From assembly GCA_958496175.1 (NCBI GenBank), contig OY292275.1, forward strand, positions 21,452,001-21,516,000: DNA of 64,000 nt, read 5' to 3'. This DNA is from Sisyra terminalis (taxonomy: Eukaryota; Arthropoda; Insecta; Neuroptera; Sisyridae). This document shows, in pieces, positions 14,701 through 29,681 of the stretch (the first letter of the stretch is position 1; the number at the start of each line of letters is the position of its first letter). The notes beneath the pieces were generated by a model. That model was not told the origin of the DNA. It ran no database searches and saw nothing but the letters and a program-made list of their open reading frames with translations. A program made the translations under genes and the position numbers.

Positions 14701-17700
14701 AATTAAACGGAATGGTAAACTAGTGAATTTTTTTATTTTATAATAGTTTGAAAAAGTTTTTAAATTAAATTTGAATAGCAATTGTTTGATGATAATAGGC
14801 GTTTGGACGTGTTCTTTTAGTATACCATTGGCCTTCAACAAAGCAATTATATTGTCTTTGAAAATTTGCAATAATGAAACAAATCTTACATTTCCAAGAA
14901 AATAATAAGATTTATATAATTTATTTGATATGGTTTTTGATTTATTTTTCACTTGGTCTTTTTGAAAGGAGAACTCATATATGTGAGTGTACCTATATAT
15001 GTGTAGATGTTTTCATGAGCGAGATAATTTGACGTGAATTTCATAATCTATATTCTATAGCAATATAGCAGTGGAGAACCATTGTGCGATTCATAGTTGT
15101 GATATATTCAAGGTTAAACGCAATTGTTTTCGTTGTTTCCACCTGCTTTACTAGAAATAGTTTTACTTCCATCCGCCGGCTGCCGTCTTACCTTAGCTAC
15201 ATCTGTCATTCTGTTCCCATCGACTTCCTTCTTGGAAAAACCAACATCACAAGATCAAGAAAAAATGTGCGCCTAATCAACGACTTGCTTTTAACAACAT
15301 CCAATTGACCTGAAGCTTCGCAATTATGCTAAAGCTTGTTACTGTTTTTTTTACAATACACTATTATGTAGTTTCGATTTTACTTAAAAAGGAAAAAAAC
15401 ACTCACCTTTATACTTTTTTTTCTTTAGTACAATTCATTATTGTTCATTTGAGGTATATTAACCTTGAAATCTATAAATAAATGTTGCAAAACTTAATAC
15501 AGTTTACAATAACTTTTAATTAATCAACAATAATATTAAACTCAATAAGTATAGATTTATGTTATTGATTCATACGTACAAAGTTCCTATTAGCGACATA
15601 CACTAAAAATAATTCACTATAACAATTTCAATTGTGTGTATTGCATAAAACAATTGCTGCTTAAATTAGACGTCTTTCCCATACATAATATATTATTTTG
15701 AAAAATAACATTTGTAAATATTTTTCGGTAATTTCAAAAAATTCTTCGGATAGAGGAACATAAAATCAAAGCTTTTCAAAAAATTCAAATTTAATTTTTT
15801 AACAGTTGATTATTTACATAATTTCTGTATTTAGTTGGCATTTTATGATGAGTCAAAAATAAAATAAAAATATTCTTTTAAGAACAATGGCTTACGTATT
15901 TTCTAATACTTATTTCGATTGTGTACTAATAATTTTATGAAAGAACAAGACACCTTCTGTAACTAGTCTGTAATAATTTATAGAGGAAACTGTTTAGAAT
16001 TTTCATAAATTCATCTTCATATTAGAGAAAACAACTTATTTTATTGAAGAATCATTTCAAGATTATTGTTGATAATCAATAAAATTAACAATAAATAACA
16101 ACGAAATATAAATCTTTGCAATAAATTATGAAAAAAAAAACGTAATTCTTAGGATTATAATTAATTTAAATGACAACATCAAATCATAAGATACATTTTT
16201 CATTTTCAATCATTGATAAAAAATAGTGGTTACGAATATGGAACTCTTTTCATTTGCTCCTACTTAAAAGATATTACATATTTTTGCAATTTCTACCTGT
16301 ACTTCAGGTTTAACCAAATAAAATTCCTATGCAGTAAAATGTGTCAATATTAGAAAACAGGGCATATACAAAGCGATTCCAGTTTTGCCATAAGTGTGGT
16401 ATTCTTATAGTTACTCTTTGGTTGTCACGTATAATACTAGAAATTGGGTTTTATTCTTCGACGTAAATTTAGACATTTTGTGAGTATTATGATAGGCTTC
16501 CGGACTAAAATACATTTAAAATATAAACAAAAATGAAAAAATATTACATACTCTTTCTTTGGTTAATATGTGTTTTGAGTTATGTCTCAATGGTTATTTT
16601 ATAAAAAAATATTGAGATTTATACTATTTCCAACGCACATACAAAAAAAAGACTATAAACAAGTGAAGCGTACAGCCTATACTGATGGCCGAGTGGTCAA
16701 AGTGGCCGCTCCAAAACTGGTAGGTGTTGAGTTTGAATCTCGTATCGAGCAAATATTCGATATTTCTCGATTTACGGATTCTAATTAACCCTATAATCGC
16801 TAAAGGCCTTGGCAGTTATAAAGCGACAGTAAATAACATTTAAATAAATATCACATGCATCATCTTTTACTTAAATAATATGACATTAATTATTTTTTAC
16901 CTATTTCATAAAATAGATTACCAATTGAAGTATGTAACTATCTAATGAATAGTTTAATAATTGCTGTAACCTTCCAAATATACACTTTGTTATTAGTTTA
17001 TGTAATCTACCAATTAATGAAACTGACAGTGAATATATAGTAACTAGTTAAAAGGTATTAATTGTTACCCTAATTTTTATGCCCGACAGATGATTTTTTT
17101 AAATTCAAATAAAAACTTATTACTTTTATTTCCCAGACCACTAATAAAGTTTGTTTAAAGTTAGAGATAATACTGAAAGATTAAATCTTAAGAAACTCTT
17201 TTTTTATTTTTGAATAAAAAGTTCATTATAAAATTAATAGTCTCTATTACACTAATTTATTTGTATAAAAGTCAATTAACTACCGGCAGTATTAACCTTT
17301 ACACTATCCAACAATAAATATAATGTAATGTCTCAGCTAATAAATGAATGTTAATGATGTTACTGCCAAGATAATAGTTTTTCGGTAATAAAAATAATAT
17401 CAACTCATTAATATATTTTAGGTCTTTTTTTCCAGTGAATTCGAAAATCGTTTGAGGAAACGATTTATTTATCAAAATATTAATATAATTATGATCAATT
17501 TGTCCATTTTTTTGAAACCGTTTATAATTCATACACGTCTAATCCAAATCCCTTACGGTCAAATAAAAATCTCTTTCCTGAAACTGGTTTCGTTAAATGT
17601 CACATTGAAGATTGTTTGATTTGGTATTTAAATACGCGTAATATTTTGTAATGAATGTATTGTGATATTTAAAGTAAGCCGTCCAAATAAGTTTGGTGAA

Positions 17701-20700
17701 AAAATCGTTTTATTGCCCTTGAAAAATGGCAGCTCCCCATTCTTTGAAATCAAGTGCGTAACCCATATATTTTAACAATATAAAACAGCTGGTGTGTTTG
17801 TATGTACCACGTTTTTTTTTTATTTTGTTCATACTGGCACCTGGAATTAAAAACGTTTTATTTGTCAGCATAAATTATTTGGAGAATTTCGAAATTGAAA
17901 GGCAATCGAAATAAAGGTTATCTTTTTGATGAAGCCAAATTTTTCTTGGAAGCAGAAATAATTAAACTTAATTAAAAATGTTAAAAAATTCATGGTTAAA
18001 TTTAATGTTATTGAGATCTTAAAATCCAATTTAAAATTAATTGTATCATTTTGGCAAACTTAATTTAGTACAACTTTTTATGTAGTCTTGGTAAGATTGT
18101 TGGAAGCTACTTTATCTTAAAACAAGTTCAGCTTTTATTTAATTGTTGAATTCTGCTGAAATGTACTTTTTTTATGTATAATAGTACCTGGACGACTGAG
18201 TTCAACTCGGTTTGAAATTTCATTCAAATATATTTCGGCTATGTGGAAGTATTAGATATACAAACGAAAGATTTTTAACACGTATTATAAAGGTTAATAA
18301 TTATTATTATTTATTTTAGTTATTAAAATTGATTATGGAGATAATACTCTTTAAAAAATGCAAATCTAAAAGCTGAAGTCCAAATATCGTTTTGACCGTT
18401 TTGACAATGCAACTCGATAATAGATAGGATAGATAGTTTTTATTTAAAAAATATTTAACAGATACATATTTGAATAAAATTTGAAATCAATTGTTATATA
18501 TTAGTCTATATTCAAACCAGCACAGATTATATTCATTATGTACACACATCAACAGATGACGCAATTTTTTTTCCGTTTTTGCGTTTTTCTATAGAAGATA
18601 ACTTTACAGATAAATTTTAAAAGTATAATTCAATAAATTTCAAACTGTCATCAAAATCGTTAGAGCCGTTTTCAAAAACCAAAATACTTACATACAAGAA
18701 TAGCTCGTTTAATATATAAGATGAAATATGTATGTAGAATTTCTCAACTGTGATATTTCTTCGCCTGTTTCCTTTTTGTGCATCAAAAATTATATTGCAA
18801 AATAAATTTCAAGGAATATTTTTTATTGCTTCATTTTTAACGCAAAAACAAAAATAATTTAATTTATTTGAATAAAATTTCACGTTTGGTTTTTACAAAT
18901 TTTACTTATAAATAAATTCTAGAGTAAGTGTTGGGGATTTCAGAATCTATTGAATGAATTTACATTAATATAATATTGTATCTACTCATTGTACTTTTAC
19001 TTCTTTACGGTCATTTATTTTTCCTTAGTAAAGGTAACAGAAAAGTAGATGAAAGATTTTCCAATTGATACTCGAATGTATCTGAACTTGATGCTTACTA
19101 TAAATATAAAACTTCTTTGAAGAAAAGTATGAATTAGCGATTGCATAATGGTTCTTTTTCCTATCGTTATAATAGGGAAATATATAAAAAAAGAAATGAT
19201 TGTCCGCGGGGAACATGCGGGTTATGTTTGAGTTACATCCGTCACGCACGCGTGCATTCACCGTCACGTCCATTACTTCAATGCCCAGATTCAAGCTCAA
19301 GGTTACCCCTTCCACTGTTTCACCATATAAGCATTATCCATCACGATTTTTATTTTTGTATTTGTACTAGATTAATTATTTACTCGACCATTTAACGACG
19401 TTTTCCCTCTTTTCAACGATGTACAAAAATGGATACTAAAAAGAAACTTGTTAAAATGAAATTAGTGTAAAGCATTCTACTCATAATATACGAGAACCAT
19501 AGGTTTTATAAAATAAACTCTACTATTATACCTAGATGTTGAAAGATCTAATTTTCGAGTATAACTCCCACCGTAATCATCTACACGAAAAATAACCTTT
19601 TTTGATGTATGAATCAAATTTTTTACATCAGAAACATTTTATACTAAAAGTCATATTTTTTTGTGCTTTCCTATTATTTCCACCAAACTACCAACGAAAA
19701 AATCCAACAGTGTCATTATATCAACAATGTTGATATATCATATGAGTATTAAAATATAATTGAAAGAATGCCAGAAACGAACTCTTGACTGCAGGATTGA
19801 GGATTGATGATGAATGAAACGGTTCTCACTATTAATTTGATCCATACATTTACACTACATTTAACAAAAGGTCTATAGAAATTGTACAAAGAGATAATTT
19901 TCAAAGGTTTGGGTTAATGCTTGCAAGCAAACTGAAATTATTTTCATAAATCGATTAAAATAACGCAGTACCATCAAAATATAAATACTTATTATTTACT
20001 ATGTGGAAAAGAATGAAATTATAGTTATTGATTCCAAGAAAATACACGGCAATTTAATGACCTTGTACAGTTTTCCATGAAAATGAACTAATGTATTAGT
20101 TTTCAACTTTTTTTCATTGTAATACCCCACAACATTATTTTTTGAAGGTTAGGTTATACGGTCAAAGACTAGAATTTTATGTTAATTTATTTAATAGCTA
20201 ACTATTTACACATTATTATTATGCTAGAGTTTAATGATCTTAACTAAACTAGTTTTCAAAATATTTGAGTAGGAATTTACGGGATGCAGTTTTACACATT
20301 CTAAGCAAAATTGCATAAACAATTTTTTTTATTCAATTGCGTTAATAAGGCAGAGTGTAGATTTATTTCTATAATTTTATTAACTAGAAAAATATGGTGT
20401 CTATTTGCTGAAAGAAAAACTTTATACTATTAATACTATTATATTATATTGGGTAGTTGCAGCTTGTTGTCGAAAACTAAAGTTAAAGTTAGATTTTTTA
20501 GTTAAACTCCTCCAATGAATGGGGTAACAAGAATAGTTGCGACAAATTTTTGTGTTACAAAATAGATTTTTATATAAATAAAATTTGGCCATCGATGGCT
20601 TTCTATAAACCAAAAATTGGTTAGAGACCTTTTTGTAGCCTACTGGTGGCCGAGTAATCAATATGGCAACTCCAAAACTGATAGGTGCTGGGTTCGATCT

Positions 20701-23700
20701 TCAAATCGAGCAAATTTTCAATATAGCCATATTTTTCGATTTACAGTTTACATTAATCCTAGAATCACTTAAAACCTTCGCAGTTAGAAAGTGATGATAA
20801 ATTCCAACAAAAAAACTTTCCTATCAGTTCCTTTGTATTTTTACCTTGTATTAAGTTCATTTTGCGAGAAAATAAGTTAAAATCAAATTGTAGCGTAAAT
20901 AGTTTTGCTTTCTTTACAAAGGATACAATTCTATTGTCATTGATTTTCGCCCAGAAAGTCCTTTACATTTCTTTGAAGTAAACTATCGATTTTTGTAATA
21001 TTATAATAATTTTCTTTCAATTTATCAATTTTCGGAGGAATCAAACATCCATTTTGACTATTTTTATCACTACTTGTGATAGTATTTCATTATTTTATTC
21101 TTTTTTTTAATATTTAGTTAATATTAAAAGTTAAAAATGTTCACTCTAAGTTTCTTATATTGAATTGACCTTAAAGTAAATTTTCAAAATGATCTTTTAT
21201 GATTGTTTTAATAAATTATTTTGTGGTTGGTTCCAAGACTAACTTTTGCAATAAAACAATTTTGTTGTTGTTATTTATCATCGCTTTATAACTGCTAAAG
21301 TTTTTAGCTACTCTAGGGTTAACAAAATACAGTAAATCGATACGAGAATCAAAGCCATTATCTAACAGTTTTGGAGCTGCGACCTTGACCACTCGGCCAC
21401 CAATAGGCTTAGAAGCTATATTAGCTTAACATATTTTATGTTAGTTACTAAAATTTAATGGATACAACTTATATTACATTTAAAGTAAATAAGGGGAACT
21501 TACAATTGTGATAATTTATAAGGGAACACGTAATTAAAATTAGTATAACTTAATATGGTATTTAATAAATTAGTGAAGATATCGTCTTTTCACAGAAGGT
21601 TAATATCAAATTATGCTTGTATCAATGTTGATCATGTCACGAAACAAAATATGAAAAGTAAAAGTTGCATGCTGCATTAAAATTCCTTAAGGGTGTAAAC
21701 TGTTAAAATTTGAAGTGCATTTTTTTTAAATTTATAATTTCACGCTTGAAAATATCAAAGGGCGATTTGTATCTTGGCTTTTCATTATTACGCAACCATC
21801 CCATTATTTGTTACGTTGAATTTTTTATTTGAAGCTAGACGTTTTTATGTCCCCCATGTGTGCGTATTATCATAGAAAAAATTAACATAATGTGGTTTTA
21901 TTTGCTTTGATCTAAACTATAATTATATGTATTTGGTAAAAGAGTATTTTTGTTATAAATCGTCTGTTCTATTTGTCTATATTTCTATACGAAATTTTCA
22001 TGGTGATGTTGATTGAAAAAATGGGAACTATTTTTAAGTAATATTCCAAATTACTTGGAGTTTTCTTGTTATAGAAGCTGTTAGAGTGATTTATAATGAA
22101 GTCCAAGCATTGGCATTGCTTGACAGGATGTTGTTTCATGGTACGATACACTCTCGGTTTCCGTAAACTAGTTTTCGCTCTTTTATTTCATCTCGAATAT
22201 TTTTATTCGATCACTTCTATAAAAACGCTCTCTTTTAATCTTCACATGTATACAGTAACAAATCGTGACAGTTTTAATAAGATTAAAAAGCACTTTTGAA
22301 TTTTTTTCAACGATCGAAATTTCCATTTTGAAAATGTGAACTTGAATTATAAATCACACAAACATATAATCATATCTGACGATTATAATTATAACAATAC
22401 GCAAGAGATGAGTGTAATATGTCCTTGTAAAGAGCACCTGATCAACACCCACATGTAGTAATCTATAATTTTTTATTCAATTTGTGTTTGATTACATCAT
22501 TAGAACAAGAAAAGATCGATTATGATGTTCTTTTTGCCTCCCATTTTTTGTACTCCTACAATCAACTCGTAAAAACTAGCTAGGCTCGATTTCATGCCAA
22601 CGTTTCTAATAAAACCATAAAAAAACGCAGTCCCATTTATTATTATTTTTTTGATAAATATTTCAATGTAGAAATTTTGAAGGTCTTGACCTGTCGTTTC
22701 TGACATTTGAACTTCCAATTCATCTCTTTTAATGTAACTCAGAAATCAAAAGACTGCCAGAATTGTGAATATATGTTTACCAATAAACAATATTTTCTTT
22801 TCAATTCTTTTTTTTTTATTACAAAAATTCAATATTTCTTAAATTGGTGAAACCCTACACTTTCTTTACACACATTAAATAACATTTCTTTCATTGCCAA
22901 ATTAAACACAAAAGAATTGAAAAAAAAATTATCAGAAATATTTTTCATGCTGCTACGATAGTTATTAAAAATCATTATTAATATAATTTTTTTTATTTGG
23001 TTCATTAATCAAAATACAAAGCGTTCACTTATATTTCCCATGGAAATCATTTCTTAAACTATTCCATTTAAATTCTTCAAAGCCGATAGAACTGAATTTA
23101 TAAAAAGGATCGTCAATTATTTAGAAGTAGTCATGCAGGTTTTTTGTCCTCCGATTTATGCAAATTTCATTTTAGAATACTAGTTTAAAGGCATTTGACT
23201 TAAAAATAGATTATTCGTGAATTAGTTGATACAATTATTTTTAATTTATTATTGCATTTAAATACTATACTTACTTATAGTAGAAGCTGTTACATTTTCT
23301 TATATAGAAAATCAAACTTTATTGTTATAGTTATAAAATTAAACAAGTTATACACTAATACAACTTACCATCCTTTAGGCGATATTTTCACGATTTCTTA
23401 TTATAGTAAGCTACATCCACGTGTTTCTTTTTTCATATTTTTTTTAAAAAGCTAAATCCATCGCAATATTGATCTATCAACTAATGATTACATTCAAAAT
23501 GATGGCAATCATTATTATTTTTATGCGTACAATGTGTTGGCGCCTGTTTGCCGACAGACATTTTTTTAACAGCTTGTATTATTATTTTTACATTATTTTC
23601 ATAGGAACATTACATAAGTTGTTTAGATTATATTCAAATTGATTCAAGTTGGTATATTGGAGGAAAAAATTGTTAAATTAAAAATAATTTACCAAACCAA

Positions 23701-26700
23701 ATCAATAAAGAGATAATGGCTAGTATATTTGATTGTTAACTATTTCCTGTAAAATGTAGAAATTTGTAAGGGATTACCATTTTATTTCTTACTTAGTCTA
23801 AAAGACTACAGGAACTATTTTACAAATCCGAAGAAAAGTCTATAAAGTTTCATATTATTTCTCCATCTTATCAAATATCGTTCCTAAAAATTTCAAGCGC
23901 CAAATACGTATATTTTTTTTTTGATTGTAGTACCTTTGTTTTATTTATAAATAAGAATACTATTTAGAATTGAATTTTGCCCTAATTTCAATATTATTAA
24001 TGTTGTGTTAAAAAATACCTTTACCTTCATTAATTAAAATGGGACGAAAAGTACCTACATACATTTTTTAATTGTCGGAATAATCATTTCAAGTGATTCT
24101 TCTGTACTATATAACTTTCCTAAATTTTACTGCACTACCTGCAATAGTATGTATTTTTTTATATTTTTTGTTATAATAAATTCATAATAAATAAAATATA
24201 CATATTAACGCTTTCTGTTGTTATTGACGTCGAATGAAATTATATTCGACATAATTTTCATTGAAATATGACAGCAATAATATAGTACGTTGGTACCAAT
24301 TTTCTTATTTATCGCATTCCACTTATAAAAAAGAAAAATTATGGGAGATAACTTAAAAGAAATTTTAGTCAAAAGTAGTAAAAGCTCTGGTTAGAATACT
24401 GTTTTTTTCTAAAAGTTCAAGTTTTAATCTCATTACTTTTATAGTAGAGGTCGCCAAAGTAGCCGTCTCTTTGGGGTCGATTTAATACTATTAAGAAGAA
24501 AGTCGATTTGATCTAGAGCAGTGATTCATATCCTGGGTGTTCCCAAGGATTGGGTGAGTCAGTTTCGAGGGTTTGGTGAATATCATGTTTTAATAGTTTT
24601 GTTCATTTTGTGCACCAAATATAAGTATATACCTTCGTTTTAAGTTTGAAAAAATGTATTTTATTTTTCCAACTAAGAAGGGTTTTCGGTGAATGCGCAT
24701 AGAAAACTGGTGAAGGTCAGTACCTTCAACAAGATTAAAAAACACTGATATAGAGGATCGAAAGAAAATCAGTTCTTCGATCTAAATCTTCGATATTAGT
24801 ATAAAACTATTATTAAACAATGTACTTTACCTAATATTTAAAATCATAAAATGAATGTACAGACCAAGATAGTTTTGTTTTAATTAACCGAAAATTACTT
24901 TTATAAGGATTGATAGGGGATTTCAAAAATTATGCAGGGGTCGATAATTAAAGAAATTTAGCGACCCTTACTTTAGAGTTCTAAATAAAATATATTTTTT
25001 TTACCTAGAAAATAGTTACCATCTTTTTAAGTTTCAAATTATTTAATAGGATTAAACTTTATAGCATTACAAACTACCTTAATTTTCAAGTTTAAAATAA
25101 ATTATTATTTTGAATCCAGAACTTTTTATTTGAACCATGTTAATGTAGTATTGCTACAATTTATAAAATGTAAATATATAACACTGAATTGTTAAAATTT
25201 ATCGAATAATTAATTAAGTTTATTCAAAATGATTCGTCGATTCGAGCACCGATGATTTTATGTAAAAAGGAGATGGAATACATTTTAAACGATAGCTCGT
25301 TTAATTTGAATACGTATATGATTTAGGAAATGCCAAACCAAGTTAATTAATGAACAAAATTGCCGATTTATTAGCAACGAAATTTACTAATTACCTGATT
25401 TAAATATTTTCTGAAAATGGATTGAAAAAATTTTTCTCTTAATATTAAATTGATTAAAAGTTATATTATACTCGGTTTTGGATTACTTTGTCAAACTTTA
25501 TGGGTAAATGTATCAGAATTTATAAATTTTCGAATGGAAATATTGAAATTTACATATACGAACTGGAAGTAAGATGTTCTTTTATTATAGTTTTATAATT
25601 AAAACATCTTTAATTAACAATCCGTTTCAATGATTCAAGTTTTAAAACAAGATTTGTAAAATGTAAGATATATCGGCATTTATACTTGGATGAATTTGGT
25701 TAGTGTGTTGGTAGATAGTAGTGTTTAAATTCTATGTTAAATCTTTACGGTTTGCATTTAATTTTAAATACTTCTTATCAATAAGAATTGTTTATTCAAA
25801 TGCACTTTAATACAACTTGTAAGTGTAAATAATTTTCAATGAAAATGAAAAAACATTGTTTTGTTATATGGGGATACTTTTATATATGTTTTATAATAGA
25901 AACCTACTGTTTCTATATTATTAATATTAATTTAAAATGGTGCATTCACTCTTGAGTGATTTTCCAGTGTTGCCACGTAAAACCACAACGGAGTAGATTC
26001 ACTGAGAAAAGTAGATGCAAGATCCTACATACAATAGGAACAAAATCACTATAACGAACGATAATAATGGTAATATAATAATAAAAGTAGAAAATATTAC
26101 AACAAGCAATGTGAACACGATGGTGAGAGTGAGTCTTCCTCGGTCTGATAGTAACTTCGTTCGTCATGAGAGTTCATCAGAAAATTATAGCACCGTGACC
26201 AACAATGTCAAGATACAAGGATAAGAAAACACTTATTTGCTGATGACTACATTTTGCTACACGTTGAAATATTTTTAATATAATTTAAATGTTTAGGAAA
26301 TAATTAGGCAATTACATAACTTAAATTATATGGTTATAAGTTTGTGACAATTTTCACGTCTAATTATCAAAAGATGCAAGAATATTTTTCAACGTTGGAA
26401 CATTACGCTTTACTCTTGTTTTAATCATTTTTCTTTGATGAAATAATTTAAAAAATTTCCGAATAAGTTTTATTGAACTAAAAAGGTACTTTTCTTAAGA
26501 CTTATAGATTAATACTGATGATTTATATGCTCGTATGGGTCATACGTATTGATGGTATAATTTTACAATATAAAAATGCTAGATTTGTAGAATTTGTAAA
26601 ATATAATGTAAAAAAGTAACCTTAAGTTGGAAAAACAAGCCCAGGTAAATTGAAAAAAAATATTAATATTGAAATAATATTTATAAAATGATTTGGTTTC

Positions 26701-29611
26701 CTCTATTAAAGTCAAGTATAGGTACCTACATATTTGTAAGAATGATTTTCTATTCGACTTATATTTTTTATTTTTTACTTTTGAAATTCAGCAGATTGCA
26801 TCAGTACTTTTATTTTTTAAGTTCAACGAACTTAATAGAATAAAGAATACTAATATTGCACAAGGTCAATACTTTTATTATTCGATAATATTTCTCAATA
26901 TTATTTTGAAAGCAATTATTTTATATTAAATTTTCGTAGAAATTATCAGAAAAGAAGAAGAATTCATATTATTTTTAAAGATAATTGATATTTTTTTCAA
27001 TGTCAATTATGAATGTAATACAGCATCGATATATTAATATTTAATGAAATTTTTTCGACGTAATCAAAAAATTTTCGTACATAAATGAGTTCATCGTTTT
27101 TGTTAAAATAAACCTCGATTTGTTTTAAAAAATTATAATAATGCATAGTAATTTTATTATTCATTATTGTAGTGCTGGGCCCGAACGAACATATTGTAAT
27201 TTACGATGTGACATCGTAAAAATTACCAGTTTGTAAAAGTAGTTCATGTATAGATCCTGCAATACTCAAATAGTGTCACTCGTATGGGTTCGTTAAGAAA
27301 CCAGAGAGTAGGAGCAAATATATTAATTAATCTTTCTTTTTTATTTGTATATGGTATATGTATATAATTACTTACACTTACAGAAAAGTTTCCAATCAAA
27401 CATTTTTTGTTATGGTATTTATTAGAAAAACGGTCGTTTAAATTACGATCTTATAATGCAAAAATTCAAATGTACATAATAGATTTTAAAATACAATATT
27501 TTAAAGACTAAGTTAATGAAAGTCTAATCCTAGATTACAATATTACATTGTAAGTTTTAATATACTTTTTTTGTGTATCCTTAATCTACTTTTGAAAAAA
27601 TCAAGAGAAATAAAGAACGAAACTTAAAAACAATTTTACGAAAAGTTTGATTAGAAAATGTTCCGTAATTCAATAAAGGAATGAAACTTAAGCTGTGGCT
27701 GATTTATAGAGAAAATTATATCATTTTTTTGGAAACAGATTTGATTGCAAAAATTTTTATGATTGCTAATAACTTTGAAAGTGTTTTTGCAATGAGAAAT
27801 TAAAAATTAAGTAAGGAACTTTTTACAATGTTTTGTCATTTAAATATGTAAATCGCAGCATAAATCTTTCCAAAATTGCACAAAGTTCTGTTTCAAGAAT
27901 TACATTTAAACGTTTTTTGGTCGTTTAAATGTTGCGACACATTTAATCTAGTCGAGACGAAAAATTTGTATTACATGTATAGTGCACGGTTCCCAAAAGA
28001 CAAGTATTTTTTTCCTTTAAAACTTCTATAAATCGTTTCGTAAATACTGTTTAAGAAAAAGGAAAAAATATCAATGTATTTTTAAGTCTCAAAAAGTTAT
28101 CTACCCAATTTAAAAACTTGCTACTCTTTTATTCCATGTATTTTTTCCTTCTTATTATTTTCAGCAAATTAATTTCCGGAGTTAGTTTAGTTTTATCGAT
28201 TTCTGACTCATAATATCTGGTGAAGATAAATGTCTTTTTGCTTTTTAATTAATTCGTTTTTTTTTCTTAAAAAAAATATCCGAATTCAACCCTGAAATAC
28301 GTACTTTTTACGTTTTTATATTTAACGATAGTGTCTTTTGATTGATGAAGGAAATTGAAAGTGAAAGATATCTAGGTATTCACGAAAGTAAAGTATAGAA
28401 TCGCAATATTTATTTTTCGATTACATCAAATCGAATTCATCAAGGAAATTTTTTACAACAACTTCCAAATTATTTTGATCATATTTGTTCAAATCAATCA
28501 ATGTTGGTGAAAGAAATATAAAAAAAAATAACTCATTTTTTCCTCAAATAAACTTTCAAGTTTTGTCTTCCTTATCATCAAAGATTGATTGATTGGTTTG
28601 TATAATACTTATTCAGTTTTATCCTCAAAATTGAAAGAAAATATTTATTTCCCAAGGAGATAAATTTTTGGATGAAATAAAAAAGTTTCGAAATAAATCT
28701 AAAGTTTCAAGCATTGGGAATGAAATCAACTTGAAAACGAATTATTTTGACTGAAATTGAAAGATAACTTTTATGGGAGTATATTAAAACTAGGTTACAG
28801 TAAAAATGTTTTTTATCGTTCTTATTTTCCGTACTTAATGATCAATTTAATATAAAAGTCAAGCTTTTCACTTTCAATGATTTTGTACACAACTTTCTAG
28901 TTTATGTCAACGTCGGTCTGGAAAGTTGTAGGCTTCATAAAGCTCTTTTATTGGTGTTTATATATTAATTTAGTTGTATAAATATTACCTAATATTACTA
29001 CAAGTTTCATATAAAGTACTTTCTTCATATTAATTTCAATAGAATAAAAATTACTAATATACTTGTTATTTTTTACTTAACTTTATGATGTAATTTATAC
29101 CGGAAAAAAAACCTTTGAGTATTTGTATTATCTTTTATATTAACCAAGAAAAATAATTTCTGTTTTACGTTTGTTTTATGACAATTTAAATTTATGGATA
29201 TTTTTTTATTGTTGAAAGCAGATAGTTTTCTTTTATTTATTCAGAAAATTTAAAGCAAACATGTTAGTTTGCTTTTTCTTTAGCCTGAAAATTAGTTTGT
29301 TACAAAAGCGAATATTTCATAAAACAAGTTTAAGCTGTATCTTTCTTAATATATTTAGAACACAAAGTTAGTTATATTAAATACTATTTCAGTTTTGCCT
29401 TAATTGATCGCTTAAATGAAGTAGAAGTGTACAACTAGAAAAATTGATATGGACTAGTTTTTTTACTAAAGACATTAACTTACCAACAACCAACTCCAAA
29501 ATGTACCTACGTACCTATGTTCGTATAACTTGTGTAGAGAAAAAGCAATTTGGTTTACGTTTATTATTGTATTAGTATGCGACTACATCATTGCCCAGAA
29601 ATATCACCATG

Positions 29612-29681
<70 letters not shown>

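Noticed and set aside
15084..15308. 74-codon + strand ORF and opposite - strand frame
   Set aside because: No homology is recognised and no convincing splice pair joins it to EcR. Kept only as a GC island.
19025..19315. 96-codon - strand ORF
   Set aside because: Half of it is a GC-rich patch, the rest an AT-driven Phe/Tyr/Lys run; no domain or splice context.
16680..21410. tRNA-Leu/Ser genes
   Set aside because: A and B boxes are present, but no acceptor or anticodon stems fold. The conserved non-tRNA body marks SINEs.
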